Shown here: positions 1 to 7,570 of the stretch, one piece after another | Layout: every line of letters starts with the position of its first letter | Position numbering within the stretch: the first letter of the stretch is position 1 | Source: Pseudomonadota bacterium | GTDB lineage: Bacteria; Pseudomonadota; Gammaproteobacteria; UBA5335 | Reading direction: 5' to 3' | Length of the DNA: 48,643 bases | NCBI GenBank assembly: GCA_002862435.1 | Contig: PKDC01000058.1 | Coordinates: 1 to 48,643, forward strand | Notes under the pieces: generated by a model | What the model saw: the letters and a program-made list of their open reading frames with translations, nothing else | What the model was told of the DNA's origin: nothing | Database searches by the model: none | Program-made: the position numbers and the translations under genes

Positions 1-54
1 CGGATCCGGAAGAGGGGCGCAGCCGCAAGGCTGGGATCCGATACAACTCAACCC

Positions 55-116
55 CGCCGGGGAGAATCCCCCGGCGCTGCCGTGGCTTCTCCCTGGCTTT
101 TTTATGTCAAGGAGAA
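55..116 (+). promoter_or_regulatory. Leader hairpin with possible Shine-Dalgarno masking
   Basis: A perfect 8-bp stem (55-62 with 69-76, loop 63-68) lies upstream of the first gene. After it, TTCTCC at 87-92 is complementary to GGAGAA at 111-116, which is the ribosome binding site of the gene starting at 121. A T-run (98-103) separates the two. The RNA could therefore hide its own ribosome binding site. The pairing is visible in the sequence; a regulatory role is inference. Confidence 0.4.
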
Positions 117-120
117 AGTC

Positions 121-675
121 ATGGGATGGCTGTACAGAAAGTGCTCCATGCAGGAGCTGGTTCAGGACCGCCTTGTGAGCGAGTATGACCGCAAGGTCAT
201 CGCCCACGCGCTGCGCGGGTCGGTGCTGTGGACCGTCAACCAGATCACGCACCAGGAAACCGGCGAAACCACAGTGTTCATCGGTTGCGACCTGCTCCGC
301 AAGGATGGGGAATGGTGTGGTTACAAGGACATGGATGAAACCATGGGGCCTTGCTACTACTCCTGCCCATTGAAATTCCTGGACATGGCGCCCGAGCGGA
401 ATCCGGTCTGGCGGGAGCAAGTCCGGGCATACCACCGCCAGCGGTCCAGGCGGTTCAGTGTCGGCCAGCGGGTCGAGGTCATCGGCTGCACGGTCCCCTG
501 GGTGTGCATTACCGGCACCAACCCCCTCACGGGGGAATATGCCGGGGTTCGCTACAACCTGAAGCGCTCCCTGCTGGGGGAGGTCCTGCAGGATGCGGAG
601 GCCCCGGATGGTCAATTCCTGACCGGCTCGGCCAAGTCTTCGGACCGGCAGGAAAAAGCCGTCATAGCTGTGTAA
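121..675 (+). CDS. DUF6927-like conserved ICE protein
   Basis: A soluble protein of 184 aa with no signal peptide. The start at 121 is chosen because AAGGAGAAA lies just upstream; a GTG at 82 would extend it without such a site. The N-terminus MGWLYRK, the block around GCDLLRKDG and the MDETMGPCYYSCPLKFLDMA segment resemble a widespread protein family of mobile elements that I associate with DUF6927, recalled from memory. The C-terminal half carries a conserved-looking basic region (YHRQRSRRF). No enzymatic motif is seen and the function is unknown. It is followed by a 29-bp dyad and a separate small gene, so it may be its own transcription unit within the ICE accessory region. Confidence 0.75.
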   Translation: MGWLYRKCSMQELVQDRLVSEYDRKVIAHALRGSVLWTVNQITHQETGETTVFIGCDLLRKDGEWCGYKDMDETMGPCYYSCPLKFLDMAPERNPVWREQVRAYHRQRSRRFSVGQRVEVIGCTVPWVCITGTNPLTGEYAGVRYNLKRSLLGEVLQDAEAPDGQFLTGSAKSSDRQEKAVIAV

Positions 676-684
676 TCAACCACC

Positions 685-713
685 GGCTTATGCACAGAAA
701 ATGTGGATAAGCC
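685..713. promoter_or_regulatory. Inverted pair of DnaA-box sequences
   Basis: TTATGCACA (688-696) and TGTGGATAA (702-710, the complement of TTATCCACA) both match the DnaA-box consensus TTATNCACA. They lie head to head in a 12-bp dyad (685-696 and 702-713, one mismatch, spacer gaaaa). The dyad sits 10 bp after the stop of the gene ending at 675. It could bind DnaA or simply be a hairpin in the transcript. Confidence 0.5.
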
Positions 714-719
714 ATTCCC

Positions 720-757
720 AACCCCGAGGGTCCGCCCAGCCCCTCGGGGTTGGGCGG
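720..757 (+). promoter_or_regulatory. Leader with two mutually exclusive hairpins
   Basis: A perfect 11-bp stem pairs 720-730 with 741-751. Its loop contains CCGCCCA (732-738), which can instead pair with TGGGCGG (751-757). The two structures cannot easily coexist. The start codon of the next gene is 22 nt downstream. The layout resembles an attenuator-like switch, but no T-run follows. Confidence 0.4.
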
Positions 758-778
758 TCTCTCGACCAGGAGATCGCG

Positions 779-1174
779 ATGAAAATCATCGTCAGCTACA
801 CCCTGCCTTACGTTCACCGGGTCATGGTGGGCATCGAGGCCGCTTCGGAAGAATCGGCATTGACCAAGGCCCAGGCTTTCTTCGATGAGGGAAGCATCTG
901 GGACGATACCCAGCGCCTGCCCCTGCTGCTCGATGACTTCGAGGAGCAGGGCGATTCCGGCGATGTGCTGGAATTCACGATCGAGCAGACCCTCGGAGAG
1001 GGCGAGGATTACCCGCCACCGGATGCGTCGGTGAGGGCCATCCGGCGCGGCAATGCGGCGCGCCGCGCCGCCGAGCTGCTGGTGGCTGCCTACCGCCGCG
1101 GTGAAGCGACGGGATCCGTGGACTGGGAAGACCTGAACCTGGCTTATGAGACTGCCTTGCTGGCGGTCGACTGA
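779..1174 (+). CDS. Small acidic hypothetical ICE protein
   Basis: A protein of 131 aa starting MKIIVSYTLPYVHRVMVGIEA. The ATG at 779 is preceded by AGGAGATCG, so I prefer it to the upstream in-frame ATG at 701, which lies in the DnaA-box dyad and has no ribosome binding site. The N-terminal half looks like a small alpha/beta domain and the middle is acidic (FEEQGDSGDVLEF). The C-terminus is helical and Ala/Arg-rich. I do not recognise a characterised family. It sits alone between two hairpin-containing leaders, a common arrangement for ICE accessory genes. Confidence 0.65.
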   Translation: MKIIVSYTLPYVHRVMVGIEAASEESALTKAQAFFDEGSIWDDTQRLPLLLDDFEEQGDSGDVLEFTIEQTLGEGEDYPPPDASVRAIRRGNAARRAAELLVAAYRRGEATGSVDWEDLNLAYETALLAVD

Positions 1175-1189
1175 TCACATCAACCCCAC

Positions 1190-1231
1190 GGGGGCGCACC
1201 GCCCCCAAGGCTGGTTCGCCCCCTTTTTTTT
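1190..1231 (+). terminator. Terminator/antiterminator-like leader before helicase gene
   Basis: The segment GGGGGCG (1190-1196) can pair with GCCCCC (1201-1206) or with CGCCCCC (1217-1223). The second choice gives a hairpin followed directly by eight Ts (1224-1231), the form of an intrinsic terminator, only 12 nt before the helicase start at 1244. The first choice would remove it. This is the geometry of transcription attenuation; whether it works that way is inference. Confidence 0.45.
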
Positions 1232-1243
1232 GGAGCGCGAACC

Positions 1244-3535
1244 ATGCAAGAGAACCAAACGATCGAGCCTGTTGCCCAGGAAGAGGGCGAGGGCGCCCTG
1301 GTGATGTCCCTGATGGACTTCATCGACAACTGCCGGGACGGACTGCTGGATGCCGTATCCAGGACAATTCCCCCGGTGTATGACGGCACGCCGGATCCTG
1401 GTCGGGAGACCGTGATGGCCGGCCTGCTGCGTCAACCCTTTCCCGCCCAGCGGGATGCGGTCCAGGCCCTGTCCCGGCTGCTGTTCGACGAGAACCAGCC
1501 GGCGGCCATCCTGAACGCGGAGATGGGAACGGGCAAGACCATGATGGCGATCGCCCTGGCGACGATCGCCCATCGCGAAGGCCTGCGGCGCTGCCTGGTC
1601 CTGTCCCCGCCCCACCTGGTCTACAAGTGGCGGCGGGAGATCCTGGAGACGGTGCCCCATGCCAGGGTGACCGTGCTCAACGGCCCGGACACCCTGGGCA
1701 AGCTCCTGGCGCTGCGTGCGGCACTGGGAGCGAGGCCCCATGCCGGACCCGAGTTCTTCGTGCTCGGGCGCGTCCGGATGCGGATGGGCTACCACTGGAA
1801 GCTGGCGATTGCCCGGCGGCGCGTGGTGGCCCTGCCGGGGGATGAGGGGCCGACGCTGTACTGGGACCGGCGCGGCTATGCGGCCTGCCCGGATTGTGGG
1901 TGGGTACTGAAGACGGAGACTGGAGAACCCATGCTGGCCGATGTCGTGCAGACCGAACAGCAACTGCATTGCCCGGGCTGCAAGTCGGCGCTCTGGACCC
2001 TGCACCGTCCCCAGGGGGCGGCCAAGGCCAAGCGTGACCTGGTCCGCGAGGCCCTCATGGACCTGCCCACCATCGGCCCCAAGTCGGCGGAACGGCTGAT
2101 CAACCAGTTCGGGGAGGACCTGCTCGGGGAGATGTTGGGGGACAACATCCACCGGCTGGTCAACCTGATGGATGAAGAAGGCAACCTGGTGTTTTCGGAC
2201 AACCAGGCGCGCCGCCTGGAGCGGGCGCTGTCCAACCGGGAATTTTCCCTGGGACAGGGCGGCTATCAAGCGTCGGAGTTCGTTAAACGCTATCTCCCGG
2301 ACGGTTATTTCGACCTGATGGTCGTCGATGAAGGCCATGAATACAAGGTCGAGGGATCGGCCCAGGGTCAGGCCATGGGCGTGCTGGCAAACAAGGCCCG
2401 GAAGGTGCTCCTGCTCACGGGGACCCTGATGGGGGGCTATGCAACCGACCTCTTCTATCTGCTGTTCCGGCTCATGCCGGGCCGCATGATCGAGGAGGGT
2501 TACCGGCCGAACGCCAGGGGATCCCTGGCCCCGGCCGCGATGGGCTTCATGCGCGCCCACGGCGTACTGAAGGACATCTACACCGAGACCGAAGGCGGGA
2601 ATCACAAGACCGCCCGGGGTCGCAAGACCTCGCATCGGGTGGCCATGGCGCCGGGGTTCGGGGCGGAGGGCATCTTGCGGCACGTCCTGCCGTATACGGT
2701 GTTTCTCAAGCTCCGGGACATCGGCGGCAACGTGTTGCCGCCCTACCGCGAGTTCATGACGCCGATCCCGATGACGGCGGACATGGAGGCCGCTTATGGG
2801 CGGCTGCAGGCCGATCTGGTGTCGGCCCTGCGAGCGGCCTTGCGGACCGGGGACAAGAGCCTGCTCGGGGTGGTGCTCAATGCGCTGCTCGCCTGGCCGG
2901 AAACCTGTTTCCGGCCGGAGGCGGTCAAGCACCCACGCACGGGCAGTCTGCTGGCCTATCAATCCGCCTTGCTGGGGCCAGATCAGTTGTCGCCCAAGGA
3001 AGAGCACATGCTGGGCCTGTGCAGCGCCAACAAGGCGAGGGGCAGGCGGACGCTGGTCTACACGACCTATACCGGCACGCGCGACACGACCACGCGACTG
3101 AAGAGCCATCTGGAACGGGAGGGCTTCAAGGTGGCGGTGTTGCGTGCGGCGGTGGAGGCCAGCCGGCGCGAGGAGTGGCTGCTGGACCAGGTGGACCGTG
3201 GGGTCGAGGTTGTCATCACCAATCCCGAGCTGGTCAAGACCGGCCTGGACATGCTGGAATTTCCGACCATTTGCTCCATGAACACCAGCTACAACGTGTA
3301 CACGCTGCAACAGGCGGCCCGACGTTCCTGGCGGATCGGCCAGCAGCAGGATGTGGAGGTGCATTTCCTCGGCTATGCGGGGACCACCCAAATCAATTGC
3401 CTGCAGCTCATGGGCAAGAAGGTCTCGGTCAGCCAATCCACTTCCGGGGATGTACCCGAGAGCGGGCTGGATGTGCTGAACCAGGATGACGAGGCCCTCG
3501 AGGTGGCCCTCGCCAAACAGTTGCTCGCTGCCTGA
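1244..3535 (+). CDS. SNF2-type DEAD/DEAH helicase with inserted zinc ribbon and HhH
   Basis: A 763-aa superfamily 2 helicase/translocase. The Walker A motif is AEMGTGKT (about 92-99). The Walker B motif is DEGH (362-365). A motif III-like LLTGTLMG follows. The C-terminal helicase domain ends in the SNF2-like QQAARRSWRIGQ block. Between Walker A and B there is an unusually long insert with two CxxC knuckles (CPDC at 215-218, CPGC at 243-246), which suggests a zinc ribbon, then LPTIGPKSAERLINQFG (about 274-290), a typical helix-hairpin-helix DNA-binding motif. Helicases of this kind are frequent ICE accessory genes, presumably for DNA processing during transfer or maintenance. The start at 1244 is preceded by TTGGAGCG. 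A strong terminator follows the stop. Confidence 0.85.
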   Translation: MQENQTIEPVAQEEGEGALVMSLMDFIDNCRDGLLDAVSRTIPPVYDGTPDPGRETVMAGLLRQPFPAQRDAVQALSRLLFDENQPAAILNAEMGTGKTMMAIALATIAHREGLRRCLVLSPPHLVYKWRREILETVPHARVTVLNGPDTLGKLLALRAALGARPHAGPEFFVLGRVRMRMGYHWKLAIARRRVVALPGDEGPTLYWDRRGYAACPDCGWVLKTETGEPMLADVVQTEQQLHCPGCKSALWTLHRPQGAAKAKRDLVREALMDLPTIGPKSAERLINQFGEDLLGEMLGDNIHRLVNLMDEEGNLVFSDNQARRLERALSNREFSLGQGGYQASEFVKRYLPDGYFDLMVVDEGHEYKVEGSAQGQAMGVLANKARKVLLLTGTLMGGYATDLFYLLFRLMPGRMIEEGYRPNARGSLAPAAMGFMRAHGVLKDIYTETEGGNHKTARGRKTSHRVAMAPGFGAEGILRHVLPYTVFLKLRDIGGNVLPPYREFMTPIPMTADMEAAYGRLQADLVSALRAALRTGDKSLLGVVLNALLAWPETCFRPEAVKHPRTGSLLAYQSALLGPDQLSPKEEHMLGLCSANKARGRRTLVYTTYTGTRDTTTRLKSHLEREGFKVAVLRAAVEASRREEWLLDQVDRGVEVVITNPELVKTGLDMLEFPTICSMNTSYNVYTLQQAARRSWRIGQQQDVEVHFLGYAGTTQINCLQLMGKKVSVSQSTSGDVPESGLDVLNQDDEALEVALAKQLLAA

Positions 3536-3555
3536 TCGATCACATTCCCGACCTT

Positions 3556-3582
3556 AAACCCGGCTCCGGCCGGGTTTTTTTT
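3556..3582 (+). terminator. Rho-independent terminator
   Basis: A perfect 9-bp stem (3556-3564 with 3569-3577, loop tccg) runs into a T-tract that reaches 3582. It lies 20 nt after the helicase stop codon and should end that transcript, separating it from the transfer genes. Confidence 0.85.
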
Positions 3583-3600
3583 GGGCTGCGAGATGTCGGC

Positions 3601-3643
3601 AAAAAAAATCGCGTCGATCGGAGTTACGGTTTTTTGTGGATTT
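3601..3643. repeat. A-tract plus 34-bp element, copy 1
   Basis: Eight As (3601-3608) precede a 34-bp block (3610-3643) that is identical to 10386-10419. The block contains GTCGATCGGAGTTACGG followed by TTTTTTGTGGATTT. The A-tract and the T-run can pair. This copy lies 99 nt upstream of pilL, the first gene of the first transfer cluster, and copy 2 precedes the second cluster. A shared promoter or regulator site is the likely role. Confidence 0.6.
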
Positions 3644-3704
3644 GGGACCGCGTCCTGCGCGAGTCTCAGGCTGCGGTTAGAGCCGCAGATACATCCCTAA
3701 CACT

Positions 3705-3731
3705 GGCCGGCGTGACCCGCCGGCCCTTTTT
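3705..3731 (+). terminator. Terminator-like hairpin in the pilL leader
   Basis: A perfect 8-bp stem GGCCGGCG/CGCCGGCC (3705-3712 and 3718-3725, loop tgacc) is followed by CTTTTT. It stands 17 nt upstream of the pilL start. It is the third case in this ICE segment of a hairpin placed directly before a ribosome binding site. A second small hairpin (3671-3676 with 3683-3688) lies just before it. Confidence 0.45.
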
Positions 3732-3742
3732 GAGAGATTGAT

Positions 3743-4600
3743 ATGCGGGAAATCGTTTTGTGCGGGCTGCTGCTGATCCTGGCTGCCGACCAGGCGCATG
3801 CCGCCTCGGGCGATGTTCCGGTGGGGCGCTACAGCGTCGTGGCGCCGGTGCCCAGGACGGATCAGAGCGATCCGCTCGAAACCATCGTGCGCCTGACCTT
3901 TCCGCCCTACGTCAAGGACGTGGGGGGGGCAGTGGATTACCTCCTGGCCCGATCCGGCTTTCGGCTGGCGGACGCCCTTGCGGCCGGCGAGGCCCAATTG
4001 ATCCTGCTGCGCCGGCCACTGCCCGAATCCCAGCGCACCCTGGGCCCCATGCCGCTGCGCCGCGCCCTGGAAACCCTGGGCGGAGAAGCCTTCTGGCTCA
4101 TCGAGGATCCGGTTCACCGTCTGGTGGCGTTCGATGTGGCCGACGACTATCGGCCGCTCCTGCGGGGCGCGCCGGTTGCCATCCATCAGACCGTTGCGCC
4201 CGCTGCAGGTGCGCCGACCATTCTGCCGCTGGCCGAGCGCGCGGAGCCGCCGATCGAGATGCTGGTATCGCCGGTGAATCGGATTGACGGCGCGCGGTCG
4301 GCCCCAGCCAGTTACGGCCCTACGACACGGGGCGAGACCCTGGGCAGCATCACCCAGATCCTGGTGCCGGATCAGTCCCACATTCTCGCCCAGCGCATGC
4401 TGGCCATCTTCGGGCACAACCCGCAGGCCTTCGGCAAGCTCGATGGGGCGCCCAATATGAATCTGATCCATGTGGACGCGGTACTGACGGCGCCCGATGC
4501 GGACGAGATCGGGCGTGTCAGTCCGGATGAAGCCCGGCGCGAGGTCGCGCGACACCATCAGGCCTGGGAGAAGGCAATCCTCAAGGGAGCGGCGAAATGA
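3743..4600 (+). CDS. pilL: PilL-type conjugation protein, PFGI-1 class
   Basis: A protein of 285 aa with an N-terminal signal peptide (hydrophobic LCGLLLILAADQAHA). The following blocks match the N-terminal PilL domain used in PFGI-1-type ICEs (TIGR03748 as I recall it): GRYSVVAPVP, a GGAVDYLLARSGFRLAD segment and LGPMPLRRALETLGG ending in DPVHRLVAFDV. Such proteins are periplasmic and belong to the type IVb-pilus-like part of the transfer apparatus. The C-terminal half is less conserved. It is the first gene of a tightly coupled cluster and overlaps the next gene by 4 nt. GAGAGATTGAT precedes the ATG. Confidence 0.85.
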   Translation: MREIVLCGLLLILAADQAHAASGDVPVGRYSVVAPVPRTDQSDPLETIVRLTFPPYVKDVGGAVDYLLARSGFRLADALAAGEAQLILLRRPLPESQRTLGPMPLRRALETLGGEAFWLIEDPVHRLVAFDVADDYRPLLRGAPVAIHQTVAPAAGAPTILPLAERAEPPIEMLVSPVNRIDGARSAPASYGPTTRGETLGSITQILVPDQSHILAQRMLAIFGHNPQAFGKLDGAPNMNLIHVDAVLTAPDADEIGRVSPDEARREVARHHQAWEKAILKGAAK

Positions 4601-5421
4601 ATGAGGAACAGGCGCCGGCGCCTTTGCTGGCGGATGACGACGCGATGCCTGCCGCCCCGCGGCGGATGCCCTGGTTTGCCGTCATCGCAATCCTGCTGCT
4701 GACAGCAATCGCCCTGGGCGGCCTGCTGTATCTGACCCGGCAATTGATTGACCGGCCCGCAGGAGATACGCCCACCTTGCGCGTGGAGCATCAGGAGGCG
4801 GCGATCGAGGCGTCCCCGGTCGATCCGCTTTTCCCCGAGGGTTCAGATGGCCCGGTGATCGCGTCGGAAAAAACGTCTGCAGATTCTGCCGCGGGGGCGT
4901 CTGCTGTTCCTGCTGACCAGGCCACGGCCGTAACGGCGGATGATCTGGCTGCGTTGCGCGAACAAGTGCGTGGCCTCTCGGAGCGGGTGAGCATCTTGGG
5001 TAATCGCATTCAGGATCGGGGTGATCTGGAACAGCACATCGGGACGCTGGAACAGACCCTGGCCCAGGCCAGGCAAGACCAGGAAACGCTGACCCAGCGC
5101 GTCGAACAGCAGGGCCGACGCATCGATGCGATCGTGGTTCCGCGGCCGGCGCCGGCGCGATCCTCCGGTTCGCCGGGAGCTTCCGCCGGGGCCGGCGGTC
5201 GGGCTGCGGCCGTACCGCAGGCACGCCTGCCGTTTAGCGTTCTGGGCGTGGAGCACTGGGGCGGGGTGGCTCAGGTCGCGATCTCGCGCGCCCAGGGCTC
5301 CACCTGGCTGGCGGCGGGAGAATCCCTGGACGGCTGGCAGGTGCTGGCCATCCAGGGGCGGGAAGTGATCTGGCGCGCGCCCTCGGGTCAGACCGTGACA
5401 CAACCGGCCGGAGGTCCGTGA
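4597..5421 (+). CDS. Bitopic membrane protein with coiled coil, transfer cluster
   Basis: A 274-aa protein. A short cytoplasmic N-terminus is followed by one TM segment (about residues 26-48, WFAVIAILLLTAIALGGLLY), then an acidic/Ala-rich linker and a coiled coil (about 110-185, heptad-like LREQVRGLSERVSILGNRIQ). A Pro/Ser/Gly/Ala linker leads to a small beta-rich C-terminal domain (LPFSVLGVEHWGGVAQVAIS to the end). The domain order resembles type IV pilus/T2SS periplasmic proteins of the PilP/TraP kind, but I cannot assign a family with confidence. It overlaps pilL by 4 nt and probably acts with it in the periplasm. Confidence 0.65.
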   Translation: MNEEQAPAPLLADDDAMPAAPRRMPWFAVIAILLLTAIALGGLLYLTRQLIDRPAGDTPTLRVEHQEAAIEASPVDPLFPEGSDGPVIASEKTSADSAAGASAVPADQATAVTADDLAALREQVRGLSERVSILGNRIQDRGDLEQHIGTLEQTLAQARQDQETLTQRVEQQGRRIDAIVVPRPAPARSSGSPGASAGAGGRAAAVPQARLPFSVLGVEHWGGVAQVAISRAQGSTWLAAGESLDGWQVLAIQGREVIWRAPSGQTVTQPAGGP

Positions 5422-5687
5422 TGTCGAATAAATTGCGATGGATCGGCGCGCTGGCTGCTCTGGCGCTGGTGGGGATGCTGGGGGTCGGCGGCTGTAACGG
5501 CGGGAGCGCGGTGCGCGAGCCCAAGCGCCTGCCCAATCTGTCCAGGCTGGACGGATCGGCCGAGCACTTGCGTGCGGATTGCCCGGGTCCCGGATACCGC
5601 GGCCGCCTGCGCCGCGATCTGACCCAGTCCTATCCGGATCGGCAATACCTGCTTGATGACGGCAGCCTATGCCGTCCGCGGCTATGA
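5421..5687 (+). CDS. Small lipoprotein of the transfer cluster
   Basis: A protein of 88 aa. It has a clear lipoprotein signal: MSNKLRWIGALAALALVGM followed by a lipobox ending in GVGGC, predicting lipidation at about Cys26. The mature part is Arg/Leu-rich and ends YLLDDGSLCRPRL, with two further cysteines that could pair. Its start overlaps the stop of the upstream gene by one base and its TGA overlaps the next start, so it is translationally coupled on both sides. No family was recognised. A small lipoprotein at this place could anchor the apparatus to the outer membrane. Confidence 0.65.
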   Translation: MSNKLRWIGALAALALVGMLGVGGCNGGSAVREPKRLPNLSRLDGSAEHLRADCPGPGYRGRLRRDLTQSYPDRQYLLDDGSLCRPRL

Positions 5688-6472
5688 CCTGGCGGATCTG
5701 GCTCGCCGGAGCGGCGCTGGCGGCGGTCTGTGGCGGCGCCCTCGCCGAGGAGGTCGCGCAAACCCGCATCGAATCGACGACCGCCAATCCGACCCAGACC
5801 CAGTCTTCCGCGACGGTCGCCAGCCGGGCCAGCGAGTGGGGGATCACGGACGTCGAGTGGCGCCGTTACCAGGATTTGATGGGCGGGATCCGCGGCAGCC
5901 TCAGCGTGTCCGGGATCTCGCCGGTCGAGGTGCTGGGCATCCATGCCCGCAGCGAGCAGGAGCGGCGCCGCTACGCCAAGCTGTGGGCCCGGCTGCGCCA
6001 TGAGGACGCCCAGCGCGTGCTGGCCTTCGAACGGGCCTATCAGGACGCCGCGCGCCGGCTGTTCCCCGAGCCCGCGATCGACCATGCCCGGTTGGACGCC
6101 TTCCGCGGCCGCTCGGGCAAGCCCGTACAGCAGACCGGAACGGTCCTGCAGGCGGGCGACCGCATCCTGCTCTTCGCCCTGCCGGGATGTGCCGGTTGCG
6201 ATGCCGCCGCGGCACAGGCCCAGGCACTGGTGCGCCAGCGGCCGGATGTGGGTCTGGACGTGTATGTCCTCGACACCGCCGGGGACGACGCCCGGGTTAG
6301 GACCTGGGCGCAATCCCACGGCATCGATCCGGATCTGGTCAAGGCGCGGCGCATCACCCTCAACCACGACGCCGGCGCACTGAAAAAACTTAGCGGACGG
6401 GGCGTGGTGCCCTATGCCGCCCTGCGGCGCGGCGACCGGCTGATGCCCTATCCAGAACTCACCGCCAAATGA
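5684..6472 (+). CDS. Integrating conjugative element protein, PFL_4693 family
   Basis: A protein of 262 aa with a signal peptide (WLAGAALAAVCGGALA). The block WGITDVEWRRYQDLMGGIRG and the following GIHARSEQERRRYAKLWARL are the signature of the PFL_4693 (TIGR03759) family. The C-terminal half looks like a thioredoxin fold: LFALPGCAGCDAAAA supplies a CxxC (CAGC), and VVPYAAL supplies the cis-Pro-like turn. The start at 5684 gives a 4-nt ATGA overlap with the previous stop, and I prefer it to the ATG at 5669. The role in transfer is unknown, possibly disulfide handling of periplasmic transfer proteins. Confidence 0.85.
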   Translation: MTWRIWLAGAALAAVCGGALAEEVAQTRIESTTANPTQTQSSATVASRASEWGITDVEWRRYQDLMGGIRGSLSVSGISPVEVLGIHARSEQERRRYAKLWARLRHEDAQRVLAFERAYQDAARRLFPEPAIDHARLDAFRGRSGKPVQQTGTVLQAGDRILLFALPGCAGCDAAAAQAQALVRQRPDVGLDVYVLDTAGDDARVRTWAQSHGIDPDLVKARRITLNHDAGALKKLSGRGVVPYAALRRGDRLMPYPELTAK

Positions 6473-7017
6473 AGCACCCACTTTCCATCCTTTTGCTGAT
6501 CCTGGGGCTGTTCTCGATGAGTGACGCCGTTGATGCTATGGACATTCCGCCGGCCTACCGCCGGGTTGCCGACGAATACGGCATTCCGCCACAGGTGCTT
6601 TATGCGGTGGCGCTCACCGAGAGCGGCCTGCGCATGCCGGGCAGCCGCGATCATCGCCCCTGGCCCTGGACGCTCAACGTCGCGGGCCGGTCCTACCGTT
6701 ACGGCTCGCGCAATGAGGCGTATGCCGACCTGATGCGGCATCTGGAGAAGACCGACCTGGTCGACGTGGGCCTGATGCAAGTCAACTGGCGTTACCATGG
6801 ACAGAAGTTGCTGGATCAGCAACTCTCTCTCGATCCCTGGTTCAACCTGCGGATCGGCGCCTCGATCCTGCGCGAGATGTTTGACGATTGCGGCGATTGG
6901 GTGATCGCCGCCGGCCGCTACCACTCCCCGGCCAATCCCGAACGCGCGGCGGGCTATGCGGCCAAGGTCCGCCGCCATCTGGCGGTCGTCGAGCGGGGAG
7001 ACGCCCGTGTGCATTGA
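6469..7017 (+). CDS. Lytic transglycosylase (VirB1-like)
   Basis: A 182-aa exported SLT-type muramidase (signal peptide LSILLLILGLFSMSDAVDA). The domain starts at YGIPPQVLYAVALTESG. The Glu in ALTESG is the catalytic acid, and GLMQVNWRYH is the conserved glycosylase motif. ILREMFDDCGDWVIAAGRYHS matches the terminal helices. It opens peptidoglycan locally for the conjugation machine. It overlaps both neighbours by a few bases and occupies the usual place between the PFL_4693 and PFL_4695 genes. Confidence 0.9.
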   Translation: MKHPLSILLLILGLFSMSDAVDAMDIPPAYRRVADEYGIPPQVLYAVALTESGLRMPGSRDHRPWPWTLNVAGRSYRYGSRNEAYADLMRHLEKTDLVDVGLMQVNWRYHGQKLLDQQLSLDPWFNLRIGASILREMFDDCGDWVIAAGRYHSPANPERAAGYAAKVRRHLAVVERGDARVH

Positions 7018-7570
7018 GCGTTGGCTAGCGCTGGCTGGCCTGGGGCTCTTTGGGGTCGCCGCCCTGGCGGGGCCGGTGCGGATCCTCCAGGAGGACCCCC
7101 AGCGATCCGTCGATGCCCGGCCCTACCTGCGCGACATCCTGAACCTCGAGGGCGGCGATCCGGCGGATGAATTCGTGGCCGCGCCGCCGGCCTCGCCTTA
7201 CGCCAGCCGCGGCAATCCTTTCGCCCAGGAGGGCCGGCTGCCGGTCATCACCCCGGAGCTGTCCCCCGGTCCAGTTTCCCGCGACCTGTCCCCGGAAATC
7301 CGCCAGCGCCTGCTGGGGCTGTCCCGGCCGCTGTTCCTGGTCGGCGCCGATGCAGGCTCCCTGGCCTGGCTCGCCGCCCATCGCCAGCGCCTGGCGGAGG
7401 TTTCCGCCATCGGGCAACTGATCCAGGCCCGCAACCCGGCGGACCTGCAGGCGGTCTCGGCCGCCGCCGGCGGGCTGCCGATCCTGGTCGCCCCGGCATC
7501 AGACATCGCCCAGGCCCTGGGGCTGCGCCATTACCCGGTGCTGATATCGCGCGAGGGCGTGGAGCAATGA
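7007..7570 (+). CDS. Integrating conjugative element protein, PFL_4695 family
   Basis: A protein of 187 aa from GTG 7007 (GGGGAG just upstream), overlapping the transglycosylase gene by 11 nt. A signal peptide (LALAGLGLFGVAALAGPVR) is followed by the block SRPLFLVGADAGSLAWLAAHRQRL and a C-terminus AQALGLRHYPVLISREG typical of the PFL_4695 (TIGR03765) family. The fold is probably thioredoxin-like without active cysteines. It precedes traD directly, as in PFGI-1, ICEclc and related elements. Confidence 0.85.
   Translation: MCIERWLALAGLGLFGVAALAGPVRILQEDPQRSVDARPYLRDILNLEGGDPADEFVAAPPASPYASRGNPFAQEGRLPVITPELSPGPVSRDLSPEIRQRLLGLSRPLFLVGADAGSLAWLAAHRQRLAEVSAIGQLIQARNPADLQAVSAAAGGLPILVAPASDIAQALGLRHYPVLISREGVEQ

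Noticed and set aside
1175-3436. 753-aa open frame on the minus strand opposite the helicase gene
   Set aside because: It is the antisense of a GC-rich gene with clear helicase motifs; the product is rich in His, Gln, Arg and Pro without any domain.
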